Below the pieces are notes generated by a model. That model searched no databases, had not been told where the DNA came from, and was given only the letters and a program-made list of their open reading frames with translations. DNA of 64,000 nt from Streptomyces sp. NBC_00341 (GTDB taxonomy: Bacteria > Actinomycetota > Actinomycetes > Streptomycetales > Streptomycetaceae): the NCBI RefSeq assembly GCF_041435055.1, contig NZ_CP108002.1:2976001-3040000 (forward strand). The letters are read 5' to 3'. Positions 1 through 7,561 of this stretch are shown here, one piece after another. Every line of letters starts with the position of its first letter. Positions within the stretch are counted from its first letter, which is position 1. Made by a program: the position numbers and the translations under genes.

Positions 1-704
1 GCGCGGGCAAGACGACCGTCGCCGCACTGCTCGGCACGGCGTACGCGCACTACCGCCAGGACCCGGTCCTGCTGGTCGAGGCCGATCCGGCCCTCGGCTC
101 GCTGCCGTTGCGGCTCGGCGCCGAGACGCTGCGCTGGACCACGGCCGATCTGGCGGACATCGTGCAGCCGCAGATGTCACTGCTCGACGTCACCGGCTAC
201 CTCGTCCAGCTCCCGGACAACGCCTGGCTGCTGCCCGGCAGCCAGGGCCGGATCGGGACGATGCTGGACACCCCGACGTACGAGCGGGTCATGGTGGCGC
301 TGCGACGCTACTTCGGCGTGACGGTCGTCGACTGCGAGACGCTGCCCGCCGAGGTCGCCCGGGTCGCTCTCTCGGCCGCCCAGGCCCGGGTACTGGCCGC
401 GCCCGCCACGCTGGACGGTGTCGCGAGTACGTACGCCGTGCTGCAGTGGATGCAGGGACTGCCCCGCCAGGTGATCGAGGGGACGCTGGTCGTGCTCTCC
501 AGCATGACGGCGCGTCCGGGCGTCGACCTGGACAAGGCCGCCGAGAGACTCGGCTCCACCGGTGCGGGCGTTCATGTCCTGCCCTACGACCGTCACCTGG
601 CGGCGGGCGGTGCGCTCAACACCGAGCTGCTCGCGCGGCCGACCCGGCTGGCGGCCACCCGGCTGGCGGCCGAGGTGTTCCAGCTCTCCCAGAAGCGCCG
701 GTGA
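1..704 (+). CDS. MinD/ParA-like ATPase of the type VII secretion locus (5' partial)
   Basis: The reading frame is open from position 3, so the start lies outside the window. The first visible residues, AGKTT, are the end of a deviant Walker A motif; LLVEADPALGSL a little later fits the region that follows it in MinD/ParA P-loop ATPases, and VVDCETL around 324-341 fits the Walker B strand. About 234 residues are visible, ending in QKRR. It lies 52 bp upstream of eccC in the same direction. MinD-like ATPases are common companions of ESX loci in actinobacteria; a role in positioning or energising the secretion machine is inference. Family is fairly sure, exact role is not. Confidence 0.8.
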   Translation, partial: AGKTTVAALLGTAYAHYRQDPVLLVEADPALGSLPLRLGAETLRWTTADLADIVQPQMSLLDVTGYLVQLPDNAWLLPGSQGRIGTMLDTPTYERVMVALRRYFGVTVVDCETLPAEVARVALSAAQARVLAAPATLDGVASTYAVLQWMQGLPRQVIEGTLVVLSSMTARPGVDLDKAAERLGSTGAGVHVLPYDRHLAAGGALNTELLARPTRLAATRLAAEVFQLSQKRR

Positions 705-756
705 CCCCGATGCCGCCCAGGAACCGCCGGCCGGCCGTGAACACCGGACGGAACCG

Positions 757-3700
757 ATGAGTACCCGACTGATCCACCGCCCCGCCCGGACCACCCGCCC
801 GCCGGCTGCGTCGGCGCCCCGCACCATCGAGGCGCCGCCCAATCTTCCCGAGGGGAAGGCGGGGAACATCGCGATGTCGCTGCTGCCGGTCGCCGGGGTC
901 ATGTCGTCCGTCGTGATGATGACGGTCGTCCGCAACAGCCAGTTCGCCGGACTCGGCGCGATCATCCTCGTGGTCACCGTCATCGGCTCGGTGGCCCTGC
1001 TCCTCTCCCAGCGCGGCAAGGCCCAGCGCACCCGCCGTACGCAGCGCGAGGCCTACCTCGCCTATGTGGAGGACCTGCGGGAGGAGTTGTCGGCGGAGGA
1101 GCGCTCGCGGCGCGAGCGGGCCGATGTGCTGAACCCGTCCCCGTACGCCCTCTACGACATCGTGCGCGACCCGGCCCGCCTCTGGGAGCGGCGCAGGGCC
1201 GACGACGACTTCCTGCGGGTACGGGTCGGCACCGGCGAGATGCCCGTGCGGGACCTGCGGATCGCCGAGCCGGGTTCGTCCGTCCTCACCCCTCCCGACC
1301 TCTTCATGCTCAACGAGGCCTCGGCCCTGGTGAACCGGTTCCGCAACGGCACCGAGCTCCCGCTGACCGTCCCGCTCGACCGGGCCGGCAATATCAGCGT
1401 GATCGGCCCGCGCGAGGACTGCCTGCGGGTCGCCCGCGCCCTGGTCGTCCAGACGGCGGCCCTGCACGCACCCGACGACGTGGCCATCGCCGTCGCGGCG
1501 CCGGGCGAGCGCATAGCGGACTGGGAGTGGGCCAAGTGGCTTCCGCACCTGCTCGACTCCGAGCAGTTCGACGGGCCGGTCGCCGCCCGCCGCATGGCGC
1601 CCTCCGCACCCCAGCTGGCCCGCCGGCTCGGTGCCGAGCTGCGCCGCCGGGCCTCGTACGCCGCCGAGGTCCGGCGCGGACTGGCCGGTCAGGACGCGCT
1701 GTCCATGAACTCCCGGCTGCTCGTCATCACCGACGGGCACGGCGAGGACGCCGTGGACCTGCCCCGCCCCGACGACGCGGTCGGTCTGCGCGAGATGGGC
1801 GTCAGCGTGCTGCACCTGCTCGAACAGCGGGTGCACGAACCGGGACACGTCAACGTACGCATCACCGTCGACGGCTCCGGTGTGACCATCGAGGACCTGC
1901 GGGAGCCGGAGCCCGTCCTGGCCCACGGCACGGTGGACCAGGTCGGCATTCCCTTCGCCGAGGGGCTCACCCGGATGCTCGCACCGCTGCGGCTGTCCGC
2001 CGAGTCCCTGGTGGACGCCCCGCTCTCCGGCCCGGTCGAGTTCGCCGCGATGCTCGGCATCGACGACGTGGCCCGGCTCGACCTGGCGCGGCTCTGGGCG
2101 CCGCGCGGGGAGCGGGCCTTCCTGCGCGTCCCCATCGGGATCAGCGACTCCCACGAGCCGGTGCTCCTGGACCTCAAGGAGTCCTCCGAGCTCGGCATGG
2201 GGCCGCACGGGCTGTGCGTGGGCGCCACCGGTTCGGGGAAGTCGGAGCTGCTGCGGACCCTGGTCCTCGGCCTGGCAGCCACCCATCCGCCCGAGGAACT
2301 CGCTCTCGTCCTGGTCGACTACAAGGGCGGTGCCACCTTCGCGCCCTTCGCCGGTCTGCCGCACGTCGCGGGGGTCATCACCAACCTGGAGAACCAGGCC
2401 GGGCTGGTCGAACGCGTCCACTCCTCGCTCGCCGGGGAGGTCAAGCGCCGCCAGCAGGCGCTGAAGGACGCGGGCAACGTGGCCGACATCGGGGACTACG
2501 CGGCGCTGCGCGCACAGAAGCAGCCCAACCTGGACCCGCTGCCCCACCTCTTCGTCGTGATCGACGAGTTCGGCGAACTGCTCACCGCGAAGCCCGACTT
2601 CATCGATCTGTTCCTCTCCATCGGCCGGATCGGGCGCTCCATCGGTGTCCATCTCCTGCTCTCCAGCCAGCGGATCGAGGGCGGCCGGCTGAAGGGCCTG
2701 GAGACCTACCTCTCCTACCGGCTCGGCCTGCGGACCTTCTCCGCGGACGAGTCGCGCACGGTCCTGGACACCACGGACGCGTTCCACCTGCCGCCGCTGC
2801 CCGGTTTCGGCTATCTCAAGGTCGACACCAGCCACTACACCCGGTTCAAGGCCGGTTATGTCTCGGGCGGTTACCACGGTCCCGCCCAGCACGCCGACGA
2901 GGAGGAGACCGGGCCCCTGGCGCTGGCCTACGAGGCGTTCAACACCCTGTCCGGACCGGCCGGCGCCCCGGAGTCCCAGGAACCGGCATCCCGTCGCCGC
3001 GAGACCGGTCCGACCGAACTCGGCATCATGGTCGACCAGTTGACCGGCGCCGCACCCGGGGTGCGCAGCATCTGGCTGCCCCCGCTGCCCGCCGCGGTCG
3101 CTCTGGACACGGTCGCCGGGCCGCTGGACGTCGGCCTGCGCGGGATGCGCCTGGCCGGGGCGCGGCCGGGCGGCGGCAGGCCCGGCGCGCGGCAGACGGG
3201 TCCGCTCCTGGTGCCGCTCGGCCTGCTGGACGACCCGGCCAGGCAGTGGCAGGGCCAGTGGCTCCTGGACCTCACCGTGGCCGGCGGGCACGCTGCCGTG
3301 ATCGGCGGCCCGCAGTCCGGCAGGACGACGCTCCTGCGCACCCTCGTGCTCTCCCTCGCACTGACCCACACCCCGCAGGAGGTCGGTGTCTACGGACTCG
3401 ACCTGGTCGGCGGCGGCCTCCAGGCACTGTCGGAGCTGCCGCATGTGGGAGGCGTCGCGGGCCGTGCGGACCGGGAGCGGGCGGCACGCACCGTCGAGGA
3501 GGTCCGCGCCATGCTAACCGTGCGCGAGAACCTCTTCCGGGAGCACGGCATCGACTCGGTCGAGCAGCTGCGCACCCTGCACGCGGCGGGCCGGCTGCCG
3601 CGGCTGGCATCGGCCGAGATCCTCCTCGTGATCGACGGTTTCGGCGCGCTGCGCGACGAGTTCGACGACCTCGACGACGCGGTCGCGGACATCCTCAAGC

Positions 3701-4779
3701 GCGGCGGCGGCTACGGAATCCACGTCGTCGCGAGCATGTTGCGCTGGAACGACGTACGTATCGCCGTCCAGTCCAACTTCGGCACCCGGATCGAGCTGCG
3801 TCTGAACGATCCCGGTGAGTCGAGCATCGACCGCAAGCTCGCCGCGACCCTCTCCCCCGACGAGCCGGGCCGCGTCCTCACCGACGGCAAGCTCTTCGCC
3901 CAGGTCGCCCTCCCGCGTACCGACGGCCTGGCCGACACGGCGGACCTGGGGGCGGTACTGGAGCGCACGGCCCGAACGGTGCGGGCCACCTGGCACGGTG
4001 AAGTCGCCCAGCCCGTCCGGGTGCTGCCCCACGTCCTGGAGCCGCGGCTGCTGCCGGGCCCGGTCGCCGAGCCTCGCCGGGTTCCCGTCGGGCTCGACCA
4101 GTCGGCCCTGGCGCCGGTCCTGCTCGACCTGTTCGGGCACGACCAGCACCTTTTGGTCCTGGGGGACACCGAGTGCGGCAAGACGAACCTGCTGCGGGCG
4201 GTGGCGCACGGTCTCGTCGACCGGTACGGCGAGGACGATCTGGTGTTCGCCGTGATGGACCCCCGTCGATCCCTGCGCGGCGTGGTGCCGGAGGAGTTCA
4301 ACGGGGGCTACGCGTACAACTCCAAGCTGTGCGCCGGTCTTTCCGCCGGGATCGCCACCGAGCTGGAGAAGCGGCTGCCCGACGAGAACGCCCGGCTGGA
4401 GGACCTGGAGCCGGGCAACTGGGGCAAGGGACCGCGCATCGTGGTCCTGGTCGACGACTACGACGTGCTGACGACCGCGGGCCAGTCGCCGCTCGCCGCG
4501 TTCCTCCCGTACATCCCGTCGGCGGTCGACATCGGCCTCCACTTCGTGCTGACACGACGCGTGGCCGGTGCCTCGCGCGGCGTGTACGAGCCGCTGGTGC
4601 AGGGCCTGCGGGAGTCGGGCGCCTCGGCGCTGGTGATGTCCGGCGACCGGAGCGAGGGCCAGCTCTTCCCCGGGGTCTACGCGTCACACCAGGCCCCGGG
4701 GCGCGGCCTGTTCATCCAGCGGGGCCGGCCCAACCGCCTGATCCAGACGGTGCACGTGCCGGAGGGCACCACGCGATGA
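757..4779 (+). CDS. eccC: EccC, FtsK/SpoIIIE-type ATPase of the type VII secretion system
   Basis: 1340 residues from the ATG at 757; an upstream in-frame start at 562 would overlap the preceding gene and adds only low-complexity sequence. Two membrane helices at about 38-58 and 64-84 are followed by three FtsK-like ATPase domains. P-loops begin near residues 489 (GATGSGKS), 850 (GGPQSGRT, Lys replaced by Arg) and 1136 (GDTECGKT). The first domain has Walker B D603-E604; the others have IDGFG and VDDYD instead of DE. This is the single-chain EccCa/EccCb arrangement. EccC recognises and drives WXG100 substrates through the membrane complex, and its substrates are probably encoded just downstream. 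eccB, eccD, eccE and mycP are not visible and may lie upstream. Confidence 0.95.
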   Translation: MSTRLIHRPARTTRPPAASAPRTIEAPPNLPEGKAGNIAMSLLPVAGVMSSVVMMTVVRNSQFAGLGAIILVVTVIGSVALLLSQRGKAQRTRRTQREAYLAYVEDLREELSAEERSRRERADVLNPSPYALYDIVRDPARLWERRRADDDFLRVRVGTGEMPVRDLRIAEPGSSVLTPPDLFMLNEASALVNRFRNGTELPLTVPLDRAGNISVIGPREDCLRVARALVVQTAALHAPDDVAIAVAAPGERIADWEWAKWLPHLLDSEQFDGPVAARRMAPSAPQLARRLGAELRRRASYAAEVRRGLAGQDALSMNSRLLVITDGHGEDAVDLPRPDDAVGLREMGVSVLHLLEQRVHEPGHVNVRITVDGSGVTIEDLREPEPVLAHGTVDQVGIPFAEGLTRMLAPLRLSAESLVDAPLSGPVEFAAMLGIDDVARLDLARLWAPRGERAFLRVPIGISDSHEPVLLDLKESSELGMGPHGLCVGATGSGKSELLRTLVLGLAATHPPEELALVLVDYKGGATFAPFAGLPHVAGVITNLENQAGLVERVHSSLAGEVKRRQQALKDAGNVADIGDYAALRAQKQPNLDPLPHLFVVIDEFGELLTAKPDFIDLFLSIGRIGRSIGVHLLLSSQRIEGGRLKGLETYLSYRLGLRTFSADESRTVLDTTDAFHLPPLPGFGYLKVDTSHYTRFKAGYVSGGYHGPAQHADEEETGPLALAYEAFNTLSGPAGAPESQEPASRRRETGPTELGIMVDQLTGAAPGVRSIWLPPLPAAVALDTVAGPLDVGLRGMRLAGARPGGGRPGARQTGPLLVPLGLLDDPARQWQGQWLLDLTVAGGHAAVIGGPQSGRTTLLRTLVLSLALTHTPQEVGVYGLDLVGGGLQALSELPHVGGVAGRADRERAARTVEEVRAMLTVRENLFREHGIDSVEQLRTLHAAGRLPRLASAEILLVIDGFGALRDEFDDLDDAVADILKRGGGYGIHVVASMLRWNDVRIAVQSNFGTRIELRLNDPGESSIDRKLAATLSPDEPGRVLTDGKLFAQVALPRTDGLADTADLGAVLERTARTVRATWHGEVAQPVRVLPHVLEPRLLPGPVAEPRRVPVGLDQSALAPVLLDLFGHDQHLLVLGDTECGKTNLLRAVAHGLVDRYGEDDLVFAVMDPRRSLRGVVPEEFNGGYAYNSKLCAGLSAGIATELEKRLPDENARLEDLEPGNWGKGPRIVVLVDDYDVLTTAGQSPLAAFLPYIPSAVDIGLHFVLTRRVAGASRGVYEPLVQGLRESGASALVMSGDRSEGQLFPGVYASHQAPGRGLFIQRGRPNRLIQTVHVPEGTTR

Positions 4780-4816
4780 CCGACGACCGCCGAACGACGA
4801 GGAACCGGACGACTCC

Positions 4817-6226
4817 ATGACGAAGGACGTCATCGCACTCACCACCCGTATGCCCGATCCGTGGAGCGTGCTCGCGGGCCTGCTCTCGGGCGGCCCGGAC
4901 AAGTTGGTGGGCACCAGCGGCGACGGCGCCGTGGTGCAGCTCTGCGACGCACAGGGGCGCCCGCTCGTCTCGGTCGAGGCACCGCTGCTGGTGGCGGTCG
5001 AGGGTGAGGCGGAGCGGCTGCTCGGGGCGAGCGCGCCGCCGGTCCCGTACTGGTGGACCGAGGCCCGCGCCACGACGGGCGTCGCGGAGGCGGAACAGCT
5101 CGCGGGGACGTTCGCGACCCGGCTCGTCTCGCTGCTGGGCGGCTCCGCCTGGCCGCCGGACGCCGTCGGCTCGCTCGCGGTGGTGCCGAGCGACGGGGTG
5201 AGCGTCGCCGCGGCGCCGGCCGCCGCGCAGCCCGCCGTGGACGTGCTCACAGACAAGGTCGCCGTCGTCATCCAGGACCGTCCGGTGGTCGCGATGACGG
5301 CCTGGCTCTCCGACGCCTTCCGGGCGGCGGCCGAGGCGGGGCTCGGCCTGCAGATCGTCAGCCCGGCGGGCACGACGCTCTCCCCCGCCGTACGTGACGT
5401 CCTCGGTGGATGGCCGTCGCGCTGGATCGTCCAGGACGAGCGTGACGGTTACTACGACGGCCTGACAGGGGCCGTACTGCGCTGGCAGGACGGCATGTTC
5501 GCGCCCGTCGTCGCCCCGGACGCGGCCGAGGACGCTCCCGTGGCGGCTGTCTTCCGGGACGTCGCGGACACCGGCGAGCGCCAGCTCGGTCTCACCTTCC
5601 GCATGGTCCACCCCGCGGACGACCGGCTCGTGCTCGGCGGCGGCCTGGAGACGGTGTGGCGGGCACTGACGGGGAATCCGCCGGCCGGTTGGGGCACCGC
5701 GGAACCGGCGAACCTTCCCTGGTCGCCGCGCCAGTTGACCGACCTGGCGCACCGCAGGGCGCCGGAACCGACGTGGCTCGTCGTGGTCGGCGGCCCGTCC
5801 CGGCCGGGCCTCGCCTCCGTACGCATCACCCGTACGGAGGCGGGCGTCGAGGAGCACGTCACGGTGGCGTTCGGGTACGGCAGCGGTGAGGAGTGCCCGG
5901 TGGACGCCCTGCCGGCCCTCGCGGAGGCGCTCGCGACCCGGCACCACCTCCAGTCGATGCTCGTACAGCTTCGCAAAGCGCGACGCGATATCGCGGTGCC
6001 GCCGCGCTTCGAGGGCCTGGGGGTCCCGCTGGCTTTCGTGCTCGGCGCGGAGGAGGTGCGCACGCTGCCCGGCGACCGGGCCCGCCGCACACCGCTGCCC
6101 GCGACGCCGGTGGCTCTCGGCCCGAAATCCCGCCCTGCGCTGTACTACCCGCTGCCGGGAGACCCCTCGGACCTGTCCGGATGGCTGGACTTCGAGCGCC
6201 TGATGCGCCACCTCAAGGGGGCGTAG
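4817..6226 (+). CDS. Conserved type VII secretion-associated protein (possibly DUF6177)
   Basis: 469 residues starting at the ATG at 4817, preceded by a GAGGAA ribosome-binding site and 37 bp behind eccC, so almost certainly co-transcribed. No signal peptide, membrane helix or catalytic motif is evident. The N-terminus (DVIALTTRMPDPWSVLAGLL) resembles, from memory, proteins annotated DUF6177 in Streptomyces type VII loci. Its place between eccC and the esx genes suggests a soluble accessory such as a substrate chaperone, but that is inference from position only. The frame is real: strong third-position GC and a compact operon position. Confidence 0.75.
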   Translation: MTKDVIALTTRMPDPWSVLAGLLSGGPDKLVGTSGDGAVVQLCDAQGRPLVSVEAPLLVAVEGEAERLLGASAPPVPYWWTEARATTGVAEAEQLAGTFATRLVSLLGGSAWPPDAVGSLAVVPSDGVSVAAAPAAAQPAVDVLTDKVAVVIQDRPVVAMTAWLSDAFRAAAEAGLGLQIVSPAGTTLSPAVRDVLGGWPSRWIVQDERDGYYDGLTGAVLRWQDGMFAPVVAPDAAEDAPVAAVFRDVADTGERQLGLTFRMVHPADDRLVLGGGLETVWRALTGNPPAGWGTAEPANLPWSPRQLTDLAHRRAPEPTWLVVVGGPSRPGLASVRITRTEAGVEEHVTVAFGYGSGEECPVDALPALAEALATRHHLQSMLVQLRKARRDIAVPPRFEGLGVPLAFVLGAEEVRTLPGDRARRTPLPATPVALGPKSRPALYYPLPGDPSDLSGWLDFERLMRHLKGA

Positions 6227-6290
6227 CGGGTGCGCCCGGCGCAGTGGGCCGAATGTCACCCACGTCTGTCCGATTGCAGATTGCAGTAGC

Positions 6291-6306
6291 TATCAACGAG
6301 TTGATA
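6291..6306. promoter_or_regulatory. Inverted repeat upstream of the esx genes
   Basis: TATCAAC and GTTGATA form a perfect 7-bp dyad with a 2-bp spacer, in the 130-bp gap between the eccC operon and the first WXG100 gene. It follows a short direct repeat of GATTGCA at about 6271-6284. The gap is clearly less GC-rich than its flanks, which fits a promoter. It could be an operator for the esx transcript; no regulator is assigned. Confidence 0.35.
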
Positions 6307-6356
6307 GACATGGACACAAGCATGAAATCACGCGTTCGAGTGGGTGGGGGAAGCTG

Positions 6357-6689
6357 ATGAAGTTCGACATGGGGGCGTCGGTCCTTTCGACGCTGATGTC
6401 GCAGTCGCAGGGTTCCAGTACGGATCTGGGCACGCTGATCCGTCAGTTGATCGCGGCGGCGGAGCCGCTGGAGGGCAAGTTCAACGGGGCCGGCAAGGTC
6501 GCGTTCGACGACTTCAAGAACCGTTCCGACGAGATCACTGCTGCGTTGAACGCCTCGCTGTCCGGGATCCTCGGCGGCCAGTCGGGAATGGACGCCGCGT
6601 TCGCCTCGGGTGACCAGGAGCAGGGCGACAACGCGAAGACGCAGATGTCGTCGGCCAACTTCGACGCGGCACGCTTCGGCGGCCGCTGA
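6357..6689 (+). CDS. WXG100-family ESX substrate (EsxB/EsxA-like), first of pair
   Basis: 110 residues, all predicted helical, beginning MKFDMGASVLSTLM. The central turn reads KFNGAGKVAFDDFKNR: a W-x-G hairpin with Phe in place of Trp (FNG), which I recall as common in Streptomyces Esx proteins. Such proteins form four-helix-bundle dimers and leave through the EccC channel. A GGGGGAAG ribosome-binding site lies just before the ATG at 6357. The gene is followed after 72 bp by a second small gene of the same type, so the two are probably the heterodimer partners. No classical C-terminal YxxxD/E export signal is visible. Which is EsxA and which EsxB cannot be told from this sequence. Confidence 0.85.
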   Translation: MKFDMGASVLSTLMSQSQGSSTDLGTLIRQLIAAAEPLEGKFNGAGKVAFDDFKNRSDEITAALNASLSGILGGQSGMDAAFASGDQEQGDNAKTQMSSANFDAARFGGR

Positions 6690-6761
6690 CACCAGGTTCT
6701 GGATCTTTCGGCCGGAGCTCCGTTCCAGCCGGGATGTGCGTTATCTGACGGGGAGTGATGA

Positions 6762-7085
6762 ATGATGGCGGGACACGCGGGAAACACCGACCGGCGTTCG
6801 TACGACACGGGCGCCTCCACCGAGGCCCAGGGCAACATCCAAGCGGTGATCGCTCAGCTTGAATTGGTGATCACAGCCCGGGACACCCAGGTGAAGACGG
6901 CGATGAGCGACTTCGCTGCCGACGGCGTGGCGGATGAGTACCACGGCAAGGAACTGCGGTGGAACGCGACCTCGCAGGAGGTCAGGAGCATCATCCAGCT
7001 GCTGCGTTCGACGCTGGAGAAGAACGACGGCACCGCCCAGCAGACGCTGGCGCGCGCGAAGGCAGCGGTCGACAACATCGGCTGA
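6762..7085 (+). CDS. WXG100-family ESX substrate, second of pair
   Basis: 107 residues from ATG 6762 (106 from ATG 6765); a GGGGAG ribosome-binding site lies at about 6750. The hairpin region reads DEYHGKELRWNATSQEV, with Tyr at the aromatic position of W-x-G (YHG). Length, helical character and position behind the 6357 gene support a heterodimer partner secreted through EccC. Both WXG positions in this pair carry another aromatic residue. The C-terminus (AKAAVDNIG) lacks YxxxD/E, so the export signal may be composite or supplied by another substrate. Family is fairly sure; partner assignment is inference. Confidence 0.8.
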   Translation: MMAGHAGNTDRRSYDTGASTEAQGNIQAVIAQLELVITARDTQVKTAMSDFAADGVADEYHGKELRWNATSQEVRSIIQLLRSTLEKNDGTAQQTLARAKAAVDNIG

Positions 7086-7132
7086 GCGGTTCGTCACGTC
7101 ATTCGGTTCGGTACGGGGGCGGGGGATTTTCG

Positions 7133-7561
7133 GTGACGGCGTGGGACATCAAGCCGCAGGGTGTGCAGGGGCAGCTGAAGCAGGTCGGCGCACACGCGGG
7201 TGACCTGGAGAAGGCGCTGAACGCCATGGTCACCGCGATGTCGGAGGCGGCTCAGGCGGCGGGCACGGCGGTACCGGGTTCCCAGGCGTCGATCCCGCTG
7301 CAGGGACCGGTGCCGGTGGGCGCGGCCCCGTTGTCGCGGCCGATGTCGGGGCCCGTGGCCGCGGCACTGGGCCAGTACCTGGAAGGGCGCCAGGACCTGC
7401 TGAAGTCGATGTCGGACCGTATCGAGGCGGCCGTGCTGGGGGCTGCGGAAGCCACCGGCGCGTACGTGGCAGGTGACCTCGACGCGGCGAAGCACGCGCA
7501 GGACGCGGCGAAGGCCGTTCGGCTGGACCTGCTGAAGGACGGGGCCGGGGGGCACAAGTGA
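7133..7561 (+). CDS. Small helical protein of WXG toxin operons (DUF6507-like)
   Basis: 142 residues from the GTG at 7133, which follows a GGGGGCGGGGG ribosome-binding site; a longer in-frame start at 6959 would overlap the upstream esx gene. The protein begins MTAWDIKPQGVQGQLKQVG and has long amphipathic helices around a Pro/Gly-rich middle (residues 40-70). It resembles, from memory, DUF6507 proteins found just upstream of large WXG toxins in Streptomyces. It overlaps the toxin start by 4 bp (GTGA), which indicates translational coupling. A plausible role is a co-secreted partner or chaperone for the toxin head, as with the small helical partners of LXG toxins. This is inference from size and position. 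Confidence 0.7.
   Translation: MTAWDIKPQGVQGQLKQVGAHAGDLEKALNAMVTAMSEAAQAAGTAVPGSQASIPLQGPVPVGAAPLSRPMSGPVAAALGQYLEGRQDLLKSMSDRIEAAVLGAAEATGAYVAGDLDAAKHAQDAAKAVRLDLLKDGAGGHK

Noticed and set aside
616..3444. 942-codon open frame opposite eccC
   Set aside because: It is the usual mirror of a high-GC gene: Arg/Gly/Pro-rich, no ribosome-binding site, and it covers the clearly real eccC.
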